A stretch of 64,000 nt of DNA from positions 4,598,501-4,662,500 of the forward strand of contig NZ_CP066265.1 of assembly GCF_023278085.1 (NCBI RefSeq), written 5' to 3'. Shown piece by piece: positions 26,993 through 34,494 of the stretch. Position 1 is the stretch's first letter. Each line of letters starts with the position of its first letter. The stretch comes from Pseudomonas syringae. GTDB taxonomy: Bacteria; Pseudomonadota; Gammaproteobacteria; Pseudomonadales; Pseudomonadaceae. Position numbers and translations under genes: made by a program. Under the pieces are notes generated by a model. It had not been told where the DNA came from. It ran no database searches and saw only the letters and a list, made by a program, of their open reading frames with translations.

Positions 26993-28119
26993 TACATTGC
27001 CTCCATACGCCTGCAGGCCTCGTCCAGAACGGGCCTCGACGCCGAGAATGAAAACCTGACCTGGCTGTGGCGGCCGTCCAGATAAAACGGAGTAGCCGCC
27101 AAAGGCATCACACCCACATGTTCGGCCATATGCTGGCTGAATCGATGGGCCTCCATCTGCGGCGCAATCTGCGAATAATCGGCCATGATGTAATGCCCGC
27201 CATGGGGAAGACCGATCTGGAAGCCCGCAGCGGTGAGGGTGCGGGCCAGACGATCACGCTTGTCGCGGTAAAGCGTTTGCAGTCCGTCAATGCGCTGTGG
27301 CGTCAAGGTGTCCAGTAACAGCGCCGTAGCTGCCTGTAGCGGGCGAGGCTGGCAGTAACTGAGATAAAGGTGACGCGCATAGGCACTTTCAACCAGTTGA
27401 GTATCTCCGAGCAGCCAACCGATGCGGACGCCCGTCATGGAGAGCATTTTTGACGCGCTCCCTGCACTCAACCACCTGAATGATCTTTCCGGGAGACTGC
27501 CGGAATCTATCGTTTCATAGCTGTAGTACTGGTAGGCCTCGTCCAGAATGACCAGAAAATCATAAGTGGCCGAGAGGGCCTGCAGTTGCTTCCAGTCCTC
27601 GTCACCCATGCACCAGCCGGTAGGGTTGTGCGGCGTGTTGAGCAGCAGGATTCGCGCCCCCTCGCGAAGCCTGGCTTCGACCAGCCCCCAGTCAGGACCA
27701 CCAACGGGGGCCGCCGACGCAAGCGGTACGGTCACGAAATCCATTCCGCAAAGACTGGCGAGCCCCGGATAATAAGGATAAAACGGTTCAAAAAAGATAA
27801 CCCTGTTGCCAAACTCTGATCGGCCCGCCATCAACGCAAGAAATAATGCTTCCGTGCATCCCGAAGTGATCACTACATCTGTATCAGCACAGCCTCCGGG
27901 TAAAAAACGCTGTGCAATTCGCTCACGTATAATACGTTCCCCGCGAGGGTCGGCATATTGCCAACCCTCTACAAGTTGAGTCACCAATACACTATTCATT
28001 TCATCGTCAAACAGTGGCTCAGGAAGCCCTTGGGACAAGTTTACCGCTTGCATCTGATGGGCATAGTTGCTGGCGTCTTTAAACAGGGCAGCACGGTCGA
28101 CTAATTCCAAGAGTTTCAT
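26992..28119 (-). CDS. PLP-dependent class I/II aminotransferase of the HDO cluster
   Basis: A 375-residue fold-type I PLP enzyme. Seen: NTPHNPTGWCMGDEDW near residue 165 (cofactor-ring Asn), LDEAYQYYSYE with the Asp contacting the pyridine nitrogen, and the Schiff-base lysine in AGSASKMLSMTGVRIGWLLG near residue 225. The N-terminal NLSQGLPEP and C-terminal VRFSFSAS (carboxylate-binding Arg) fit kynurenine/methionine-type aminotransferases. Could instead be a beta/gamma-eliminating enzyme of the same fold. The gene is 32 bp downstream of the diiron oxidase gene. Confidence 0.88.
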   Translation of the reverse strand: MKLLELVDRAALFKDASNYAHQMQAVNLSQGLPEPLFDDEMNSVLVTQLVEGWQYADPRGERIIRERIAQRFLPGGCADTDVVITSGCTEALFLALMAGRSEFGNRVIFFEPFYPYYPGLASLCGMDFVTVPLASAAPVGGPDWGLVEARLREGARILLLNTPHNPTGWCMGDEDWKQLQALSATYDFLVILDEAYQYYSYETIDSGSLPERSFRWLSAGSASKMLSMTGVRIGWLLGDTQLVESAYARHLYLSYCQPRPLQAATALLLDTLTPQRIDGLQTLYRDKRDRLARTLTAAGFQIGLPHGGHYIMADYSQIAPQMEAHRFSQHMAEHVGVMPLAATPFYLDGRHSQVRFSFSASRPVLDEACRRMEAM

Positions 28120-28151
28120 TGCGCCTGACCTCCTTCACATGAATAACGAAC

Positions 28152-28862
28152 TTATGAATGGGTGGCGATGCGATTGAGCCCCTTCCAGAATTGCGTCAGC
28201 AACCCGAGAACATCATGAGCGCCCTCCAGAATGTCGCCCCCCTTGTCGCCGTGTCTGGCTGCTTCCATGACCGCATCACTGATCCATTCCACGTGATCCG
28301 TTTCGACCAGCATGTGCAGATAGAAATAGGTGAAGTCTTCGTGCTTCCATCCCTCGTAGAGCCTGAAACCCTCGTAAAGATTGGCGATCATGGGGAAGCC
28401 AAACTCTTCGATGATGTAATGAGCACCAATGGCATGCTCAGTAGAACCTTCGAGGAAAATCCGCTTCAGACCGTCCACCAACTGGTGAGCCTCAGGAATG
28501 TAATCGACGGTTTGCCAATCATCGAGTTCGATGCCTACGCCTTTGAGAACACGTTGAAACATCAGGAAGTGTGCCTCGCCAACGCCATCGCCCAATTCGG
28601 AAACGACGGTGCGCGCCAACTTCATTCTGATCAATTCATTTTCAGTACGGTGCGAGGTACCCGCCAGAATCTGAGGAAAGGTTCGAATGTAATAAAAGTA
28701 CTGTTGAAATACGCGTTTCAGAACAGGCTTTGGCAGAGGTGCCTTACGAAAAGTCTTGTAGAAGACATTTTCATTGATCCCTGATTCGTCAATCATGTGC
28801 TTCATCGAGAGAATGATGTCTTCACCGGTAAGACTGTCCAACTCTTTTCTCTGGGCCAGCAT
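28152..28862 (-). CDS. Haem-oxygenase-like diiron oxidase (HDO), iron-containing redox enzyme family
   Basis: A 236-residue all-helical protein of the HDO superfamily (relatives: UndA, BesC, CADD, the SznF central domain). These enzymes use two irons and O2 to cleave C-C bonds of amino or fatty acids or to oxidise amines. Candidate ligands: Glu in VVSELGDG and His in GEAHFLMF (helix 3 region, about residues 88-98), a Glu in AHYIIEEFGFP, and the final set H-x3-E-x2-H in LHMLVETDHVEW, where the family usually has Asp at the middle position. The start at 28862 is chosen because GGAGGT lies 5 bp upstream; the frame runs 35 codons further to a TTG without a ribosome site. First gene of the operon, and so probably the entry or key oxidative step. 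Confidence 0.85.
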   Translation of the reverse strand: MLAQRKELDSLTGEDIILSMKHMIDESGINENVFYKTFRKAPLPKPVLKRVFQQYFYYIRTFPQILAGTSHRTENELIRMKLARTVVSELGDGVGEAHFLMFQRVLKGVGIELDDWQTVDYIPEAHQLVDGLKRIFLEGSTEHAIGAHYIIEEFGFPMIANLYEGFRLYEGWKHEDFTYFYLHMLVETDHVEWISDAVMEAARHGDKGGDILEGAHDVLGLLTQFWKGLNRIATHS

Positions 28863-29020
28863 AGGTACCTCCAAGTAAGATAAGGTTGTCTGAATGGCTG
28901 AGACGATGTCCATCGCCTGTTTCATATAGTAAACAGCGATTTCCTTAGAGCCAATTGATTGTTGCAATGATCAATGAGTTACCGATATAGAAAATCTGCG
29001 ATAGGATCCACTTCTATTTT

Positions 29021-29040
29021 TTATTGACTGAAATCAATAA
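29021..29040. promoter_or_regulatory. Perfect dyad between the HDO operon and the XRE-cupin gene (candidate operator)
   Basis: TTATTGACTGAAATCAATAA is a perfect 7-6-7 inverted repeat. A related ATTGAT/ATCAAT pair with a 10-bp spacer lies at 28954-28975. The spacer is strikingly AT-rich for this genome. It is a plausible binding site for the divergent XRE regulator, which would place it over minus-strand promoter elements for the operon (inference). Confidence 0.5.
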
Positions 29041-29072
29041 GTTGCAAAACCGGTAACGCGAGGCAGTTTACA

Positions 29073-29096
29073 AAAAGGTAAGCTTGCTAACCTTTT
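29073..29096. promoter_or_regulatory. Second dyad upstream of the XRE-cupin gene
   Basis: AAAAGGTAAGC and GCTAACCTTTT flank a TT centre: an 11-bp arm inverted repeat with a single mismatch. It lies 64 bp before the regulator start, close to its expected promoter, and is followed by an AGGAGG sequence at 29104-29109. It could be an autoregulatory operator or an RNA hairpin in the regulator leader. Confidence 0.45.
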
Positions 29097-29159
29097 AAAA
29101 TAAAGGAGGCATGGGGGGAAAACTCTCAAAAGCCCTTGAATTAACTGGAATTTCTTATA

Positions 29160-29717
29160 GTGAACAAGAATTTTGTGGATATAGCGTGTGTCATCAGGAC
29201 GGAACGCGCTGCACGAGGCTGGTCCATCGGCACCCTGAGTGAGCATTCAGGGGTGTCCAAAGCGATGATCAGCAAGATCGAAAATGCCCAGACGAGCCCG
29301 ACCTCCAGCATTCTGGGCAAGCTTTCCGGAGCGTTCGGCCTGCCTCTCTCCACACTGCTTCATCGCGCGGAAGGTCGCTCGGGACTGCTGTCAAAGGCCA
29401 GTGAACAACCGGTCTGGGTTGACCCCGAAACAGGCTACAGCCGCCAGAAGGTTTCCCCCCCCGAGGGATGGCCGCTCGAACTGGTCAACGTAAAAATCCC
29501 GCCTGGCGTCAGCATCAGCTACCCGGCAACCGCCTACGCATTTCTCCATCAACAGGTCTGGGTCACTCAGGGGCAACTGACGTTCACCAAAGGGCAGATC
29601 ACGTATCTGCTTGAGAAAGGCGACTGCCTGCAACTGGGCTCACCCGAGGAGAAATGCACGTTTAGCAATGAGACTGAGGAGACGTGTGAGTACGTGGTGG
29701 CGCTGGTTTACCGGTGA
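29160..29717 (+). CDS. XRE-family regulator with C-terminal cupin sensor domain
   Basis: A 185-residue transcription factor. A helix-turn-helix spans about residues 8-62 (IRTERAARGWSIGTLSEHSG, then VSKAMISKIENAQTSPTSSIL). A cupin fold covers about residues 100-180 (VWVTQGQLTF, LLEKGDCLQLGSPEEKCTF). This two-domain class senses small molecules and often represses or activates an adjacent catabolic or biosynthetic operon. Divergent from the HDO operon with about 300 bp between start codons, and so the obvious candidate regulator. The GTG start has only a weak GGA upstream. A stronger AGGAGG at 29104 serves, with a 1-nt spacing, an out-of-frame 43-codon frame from ATG 29111 that overlaps this start. 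Confidence 0.88.
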   Translation: MNKNFVDIACVIRTERAARGWSIGTLSEHSGVSKAMISKIENAQTSPTSSILGKLSGAFGLPLSTLLHRAEGRSGLLSKASEQPVWVDPETGYSRQKVSPPEGWPLELVNVKIPPGVSISYPATAYAFLHQQVWVTQGQLTFTKGQITYLLEKGDCLQLGSPEEKCTFSNETEETCEYVVALVYR

Positions 29718-29845
29718 GAGCACGTGACTTGAATCTATGATCAAAACAGTTTGAACCGTTTTTGGAAGCGCTCGCCTAATGATTAGCCTGTGGATACTCC
29801 CACAGGCAGCGTGCCAATACCGGCATACACCAAAGGGTGAACAAC

Positions 29846-30085
29846 GTGGCTAAAGACGACAAGAAAAGCAAAGGCGAAGCCTCAAAAGCCAGCAAGGACC
29901 TGAAAGACAAGAAGGCATCCCCGGAAAAGAAATCAGCAGCGGCCTCGACGCTTTCCAAGTCTTCTGAAAAGAAAGACAAGAAGAAAGACGCTGAGCCAAA
30001 GAAATCTGTAAAAAAAGCTGATAGCAAGCCGGAAAAGGCCAAGAAATCAGAGAAGGCTGAAAAGCCGGCTAAAAAGAAAAAGTGA
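29846..30085 (+). CDS. Small lysine/alanine/serine-rich basic protein
   Basis: About 79 residues composed almost entirely of Lys, Ala, Ser, Glu, Asp and Pro, with no hydrophobic core and recurring KKxxK and KPxK blocks (ends AEKPAKKKK). This composition resembles bacterial histone-H1-like or AlgP-type nucleic-acid-binding tails and predicts disorder. GTG at 29846 follows AAGGGTG; a GTG three codons upstream is an alternative. The coding strand is very A-rich, unlike its neighbours. Stand-alone gene; function unknown. Confidence 0.65.
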   Translation: MAKDDKKSKGEASKASKDLKDKKASPEKKSAAASTLSKSSEKKDKKKDAEPKKSVKKADSKPEKAKKSEKAEKPAKKKK

Positions 30086-30132
30086 TATCTGCTGCCTGCC
30101 AGGGCTTAGCGACCTGGCGTCCCAAACGTTAG

Positions 30133-32667
30133 CTACGTTCCTCTCGGCTTCACCCGCGCCGTCGCCTCGGCCACCAACGGATCATCCGGCCAGTAATGCT
30201 TCGGATACCGCCCTTTCAAATCCTTCTTTACCTCAATGTAGGTCGACCGCCAGAAGTTGGCCAGATCCTGCGTCACCTGCACCGGACGGCGCGCCGGGGA
30301 TAGCAGGTGCAGCTTCAAAACCTGTCGCCCATTGGCAATGCGCGGGGTATCGGACAGTCCAAACAGCTCCTGCAGCCTGACCGACAGTATCGGCGGCTGC
30401 TCGCTGTAGTCGATGCGGATGTTCGATCCGGACGGGACCTGAATGGTCTGCGGGGCCTGTGCTTCCAGTTGTTGTGGCATGGGCCATGGCAAGAGGTTGC
30501 GTAGGATGGAGGACAGGTCGAGCTGGCTGAAATGGCTGAGTCGGGTGACTTTGCCGAGGTAGGGCATCAGCCAGTGTTCGAGGGTGGCCATCAGTTGCGG
30601 GTCGCTCAGGTCGGGCCATTCGCTGGTTGCGTTTTTGTCGATATCGAGGTTGCGCAACAGTGCGACACGCGCTTGCCACTGACGCAGTTCCGGGGTCCAT
30701 GGCAGCAGTTCCAGGCCTTTGCGACGCACCAACGCCAGCAACGCGTGGCTGCGCGCTGCGTCGTCGAGGCCGGTGAGCGGTTCTCGGCTGAGGATCAGTT
30801 CGCCGACTTTACGCTGCCGCTCGGCACGGAACACGCCTTCGCGTTCGTCCCAGTCGATCTGGTCGACGTTGATAACCTGCTCGGCCAGTACGGAGTCGAA
30901 CAGCGCCGGATCGAACTCGGCAGCGAGGTAGATGCGCTCTTCGCGCTGGCCCTGACGACTGCCCAGGTCGGCGATGACCAGCCACGGCTGTTTCATCAGC
31001 GCGTCGGCCTCGGCGAACAGGGCTGCGCGACCGTTGGCCAGCCTGTATTCGGCACCGCCCGGTCGACGTTGTTGGGCCACGCGATCCGGGTAAGCCAGGG
31101 CGAGCAAGGCGCCCAGCCAGCGGGAGTGATCAGGATCGCTGACCGGGCTGTTCGCCGCGCCACGCAGGTATCCGCGATATTGCCGCGCCAGCTGCCTGGC
31201 CCGCTGCACGCCGCCTTGTGCGCCACGCGCAGCACGCTCGGTGCCCGCCAGCAAGGTCAGACGACTGTGCAGATCCGCGCCGCCACCGCGCAGAATATCG
31301 CGCTCACCCAGCAAGGCTGCAACGTCGCACGCCAGCTCGCCCAACCCCAACGCATGGCCTCGCAACAGCAGATGAGCGATGCGCGGATGGGCAGGCAACT
31401 CGGCCATCGCCTGACCGTGTGGCGTCAGGGCTGGCGGCTGACCCGGCTGATTGCTCAGCGCTTCAAGCCGCACCAGTAGGTCCTGCGCTTGTGCATAGGC
31501 CGCCGCTGGCGGTACATCAAGCCAGACCAGTTGCGCAGGCGTTACGCCCCAACGCGCCAGCTGCAACGCGAGCCCGGCCAGGTCTGCCTGCAGAATTTCT
31601 GCCGCACCGTAGGCGGCCAGTTGATCGTGCTGCGCCTCGGACCACAGCCGATAACACACGCCCGGCTCCAGTCGCCCTGCCCGCCCGGCCCGCTGGGTAG
31701 CGCTGGCGCGGGAGATGCGCTGAGTGTCGAGTCGCGTCATGCCGCTGCCCGGGTCGAAACGCGGCACTCGCGCCAGCCCGGCATCAATCACCACTCGCAC
31801 GCCGTCGATGGTCAGGCTGGTTTCCGCGATATTGGTCGCCAACACCACTTTGCGCGTGCCCTTGGGCGCGGGCTCGATGGCAGCACGTTGCGCATTGAGG
31901 TCCAGTTCGCCATGCAAGGGACACAGCAGAATATCGGAGCGCTCGCCCAACGCGTCTGCCAGTTGCTGATTGACCCGACGAATCTCGGCCTGCCCCGGCA
32001 GAAACACCAGCAGGCTGCCGGACTCGCTGCCCAGCGCATCCAGCACCGCCTGCACGACTCGCGGCTCGACAAACTCACCGGGCTGAAAAGGACGCCCCCA
32101 CTGCATCGTCACCGGAAACATCCGCCCGTCGCTGCGCACGACCGGCGCATCGTCCAGCAACGCTGTCAGCCGCTCGCCTTCCAGGGTTGCCGACATCAGC
32201 AGAATCTTCAGCGGCTGGTCATCACGAAACAGCTCCCGGCCATTGAGGCTCAGAGCCAGCGCCAGATCAGCATCAAGGCTACGCTCGTGGAATTCGTCGA
32301 AAATCAAAAGCCCCACGCCTTCCAACGCCGGGTCGTCCTGCAAGCGACGCGTAAGAATCCCCTCGGTGACCACTTCAATACGCGTCTTTGGGCCGACCCG
32401 GCTTTCCAGACGAATCCGATAACCCACGGTCTCGCCAACCTTCTCACCCAACTCACTGGCCAACCGCTCCGCCGCCGCCCGCGCCGCAAGACGACGCGGC
32501 TCAAGCATCAGAATGGTCTGCCCGGCCAGCCAGGTTTCCTCAAGCAGTGCGAGCGGCACACGCGTGGTCTTGCCCGCACCGGGAGGGGCTTCGAGCACGG
32601 CTTCATGGCGTGTGGACAGGGCCTGGCGCAGGGCTGGCAGGACGGCATCGATGGGTAACGAAATCAT
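30133..32667 (-). CDS. hrpB: ATP-dependent RNA helicase HrpB
   Basis: This 844-residue DEAH-type helicase matches the HrpB length (about 810-850). Motifs: I APPGAGKTTRVPLALL (near residue 28), II DEFHERSLDADLAL (DEFH box), III SATLEGE, V TNIAETSLTIDGV and VI QRAGRAGRLEPG. The C-terminal half has the HA2-like helical region and the HrpB-specific C-terminal domain (LLSPARRPVQVTQDLANFW, GRYPKHYWPDDP). HrpB is a non-essential cytoplasmic helicase of poorly defined role. It is unrelated to type III secretion despite the name. Confidence 0.93.
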   Translation of the reverse strand: MISLPIDAVLPALRQALSTRHEAVLEAPPGAGKTTRVPLALLEETWLAGQTILMLEPRRLAARAAAERLASELGEKVGETVGYRIRLESRVGPKTRIEVVTEGILTRRLQDDPALEGVGLLIFDEFHERSLDADLALALSLNGRELFRDDQPLKILLMSATLEGERLTALLDDAPVVRSDGRMFPVTMQWGRPFQPGEFVEPRVVQAVLDALGSESGSLLVFLPGQAEIRRVNQQLADALGERSDILLCPLHGELDLNAQRAAIEPAPKGTRKVVLATNIAETSLTIDGVRVVIDAGLARVPRFDPGSGMTRLDTQRISRASATQRAGRAGRLEPGVCYRLWSEAQHDQLAAYGAAEILQADLAGLALQLARWGVTPAQLVWLDVPPAAAYAQAQDLLVRLEALSNQPGQPPALTPHGQAMAELPAHPRIAHLLLRGHALGLGELACDVAALLGERDILRGGGADLHSRLTLLAGTERAARGAQGGVQRARQLARQYRGYLRGAANSPVSDPDHSRWLGALLALAYPDRVAQQRRPGGAEYRLANGRAALFAEADALMKQPWLVIADLGSRQGQREERIYLAAEFDPALFDSVLAEQVINVDQIDWDEREGVFRAERQRKVGELILSREPLTGLDDAARSHALLALVRRKGLELLPWTPELRQWQARVALLRNLDIDKNATSEWPDLSDPQLMATLEHWLMPYLGKVTRLSHFSQLDLSSILRNLLPWPMPQQLEAQAPQTIQVPSGSNIRIDYSEQPPILSVRLQELFGLSDTPRIANGRQVLKLHLLSPARRPVQVTQDLANFWRSTYIEVKKDLKGRYPKHYWPDDPLVAEATARVKPRGT

Positions 32668-32715
32668 GAAGGCTCCCGGAGAGATGCGGGGAGTATACCG
32701 GGTGAGGTTGGGGAA

Positions 32716-32847
32716 TCAGGCGGCGTGTTTTAGCTGAACGGCAGTCGCCGCCAACAACACGATGCACAACGCCATGCAAATAGCGTTGGTGCCAGCCCAG
32801 CCCACTGCGCTGAGCAAGAGTGTTTTGCACGGATCAACTGCACGCAC
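32716..32847 (-). CDS. Possible small single-helix membrane protein
   Basis: A 43-codon frame from GTG at 32847 to TGA at 32716 encodes a protein with one long hydrophobic stretch (about 30 residues; core CMALCIVLLAATAVQL) and a basic C-terminus (LKHAA). An in-frame GTG at 32871 would give 51 residues; a stop lies two codons before that. No good ribosome site is seen. It sits 48 bp upstream of hrpB in the same orientation, next to a palindromic element. I do not recognise it. The membrane-helix composition is the only support, so it may be spurious. Confidence 0.35.
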   Translation of the reverse strand: MRAVDPCKTLLLSAVGWAGTNAICMALCIVLLAATAVQLKHAA

Positions 32848-32914
32848 TTTTCCGAGGCCGTGGAGGGGCACTTTTGCCTATAGAACCGCGGATCAGATGC
32901 AGGTAGGTGACGCG

Positions 32915-33160
32915 GGGCGCTCATCGTTATACACAAGCCGATTTTGATTCTGGCCGCAGGCCGTAGGAGCGAGCCGGGCGAGGCTTCGCTTGTTTGCGAA
33001 AGGGTCGGCATGATCGCCGAAAATGCATCTTCTGAAACACCGTCTTCGCGAACAATGCGGATCGCCGCCCCGGTCGCTCCCGCCCTGCGGGCAGAAGCCT
33101 GAAAGGCACGTATTCCGGGCTCTCCAAGACTTGTGTATAACGCTGAGCCCAGAGCGTATT
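32915..33160. repeat. Large imperfect palindrome with GTTATACACAAG ends
   Basis: The left arm begins CGTTATACACAAG (32926) and continues CCGCAGGCCGTAGGAGCGA, then TTGTTTGCGAAAG. The right arm, read in reverse, gives CGTTATACACAAG, then CCGCAGGGCGGGAGCGA, then TTGTTCGCGAAG. The arms meet near the self-complementary GAAAATGCATCTTC at about 33019-33032. The element thus forms a roughly 230-bp cruciform-like structure. Its terminal motif recurs at 10273-10288. Together with the small frame at 32716 it accounts for the 513-bp gap between hrpB and ridA. Confidence 0.65.
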
Positions 33161-33180
33161 GAACGATCAGCCCCTGACGA

Positions 33181-33564
33181 TCAGCCCGCCTTGGCCGCCA
33201 TCGCCGTCACTTCCACGCGCATCCCTTCAACCGCCAGCGCAGCAACGCCCACTGCCGCACGAACCGGCCACGGCTTTTTGAAGAAGCGCTTATACACCTC
33301 GTTGAATGCAGCGCGATCTGCCATGTCGGTCAGGTAGATGGTCAGGTGCAGGACGCGGTCCATCGAGCTGCCTGCTCGTTCCAGTGCGTCTTTCAATGCC
33401 CGCAAGGTGCATTCGCTTTGTGCGGTGATATCGCCCAGTTCCAGGCTGCCGTCGGGGCGAGTGGGGATCTGGGTGCTGACCAGCAGACCGTTGAAGTCAG
33501 CGACGTCGGAGGAGATGGAGTCCGCATCAGGATCGGGGGTGAAGGTGATGTCTGCGTTTGCCAT
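33181..33564 (-). CDS. RidA-family (YjgF/YER057c/UK114) protein
   Basis: A 127-residue RidA-fold protein. The C-terminal segments LTIYLTDMADRAAFNEVYKRFF, RAAVGVAALAVEGMRVEVTAMAA are the family signature. The arginine that binds the substrate carboxylate in active RidA enamine/imine deaminases appears as PVRAAVGV, so deaminase activity is possible. Trimeric cytoplasmic protein by family. The ATG at 33564 begins MANADITF; the upstream extension is not family-like. Divergent from trmK. Confidence 0.85.
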   Translation of the reverse strand: MANADITFTPDPDADSISSDVADFNGLLVSTQIPTRPDGSLELGDITAQSECTLRALKDALERAGSSMDRVLHLTIYLTDMADRAAFNEVYKRFFKKPWPVRAAVGVAALAVEGMRVEVTAMAAKAG

Positions 33565-33733
33565 GGGATCTCTGCTTTGCAAAAGACGGAAAACGGTAAG
33601 CCTACGCGAGCGACAGGTACGGGTCGAGCCGTGGGCTTTGTCGCGGAAAGTTGAAATGCACGGCGTTGCCCGACAGAATCGCGACCCGATCCTGCCAACG
33701 GTGGTGGATGCTTCAGATGAAAAGGTGCGACGG

Positions 33734-34429
33734 TTGAACGAGCAGACATTGTCCAAGCGCCTTGAGCGCGTCGCCTCGCAGGTGCCAGCGGGTGCGCGAC
33801 TGGCCGATATCGGCTCGGACCACGGCTATCTGCCGGTGGCGTTGTTGAACCGTGGGGTGATTTCGGCGGCGGTGGCTGGCGAGGTGGCGCTGACGCCGTT
33901 CTATGCAGCCGAGCGCACCGTGCGGGAAAACGATCTGGAACAGCAGATCACCGTGCGCCTGGCGAATGGGCTGGCGGCGATTGAGCCGGGCGATGGCATC
34001 ACGGCGGTGAGCCTCTGCGGCATGGGTGGCGAAACGATTCGCGACATTCTGGAAAGCGGCAAGGCGCGGCTGAGCGGTCAGGAACGACTGATCCTGCAAC
34101 CCAACGGCGGCGAGCAGCCATTGCGCGTCTGGCTGATGGAAAATGGCTACCGCATCGTTTACGAGGAGGTGCTGCGGGAAAACCGCTTCGACTACGAAAT
34201 CATTGTTGCGGAACGTACCGGGCCTGTGACTTACACCGCAGAGGAGCTGTATTTCGGTCCGCTGCAACTACAGACGCGCAGCCCGGCGTTTCTGCTCAAG
34301 TGGCAGCGCCTGCTGGGCATGAAGCAGAAGACCCTGAGTAACTTCAACCGAGCGCAGAAAACCGTACCGGAAGAGAAAATGCAGCGTGTCGCGCAGCAGG
34401 TGCAATGGATTACCGATTTGCTGGTTTGA
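33734..34429 (+). CDS. tRNA (adenine(22)-N(1))-methyltransferase TrmK family
   Basis: A SAM-dependent methyltransferase of about 231 residues. Seen: motif I LADIGSDHGYLPVAL near residues 21-35, GEVALTPFYAAERTV, VSLCGMGGETIRDIL near residue 95, and ILQPNGGEQPLRVWL, which is the catalytic NPPY-like region of this family. The C-terminal coiled coil (QKTVPEEKMQRVAQQV) is typical of TrmK. TTG at 33734 is the likely start, with AAAAGG upstream; in-frame GTG codons at about 33701 and 33725 are alternatives. The family was characterised mainly in Firmicutes; orthologues in Pseudomonas are annotated by similarity. Confidence 0.82.
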   Translation: MNEQTLSKRLERVASQVPAGARLADIGSDHGYLPVALLNRGVISAAVAGEVALTPFYAAERTVRENDLEQQITVRLANGLAAIEPGDGITAVSLCGMGGETIRDILESGKARLSGQERLILQPNGGEQPLRVWLMENGYRIVYEEVLRENRFDYEIIVAERTGPVTYTAEELYFGPLQLQTRSPAFLLKWQRLLGMKQKTLSNFNRAQKTVPEEKMQRVAQQVQWITDLLV

Positions 34430-34494
34430 GCACGCCAATCGAACTCACGCCCTGGCCGGCTCTCAAAAACCCATGATCAACCGACGGGAGAAAC

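Noticed and set aside
30133..32667. hrpB as part of a type III secretion (hrp) cluster
   Set aside because: The motifs are those of the DEAH-type RNA helicase HrpB, which only shares the name. No hrp box (GGAACC-N16-CCAC) or effector gene was found by eye.
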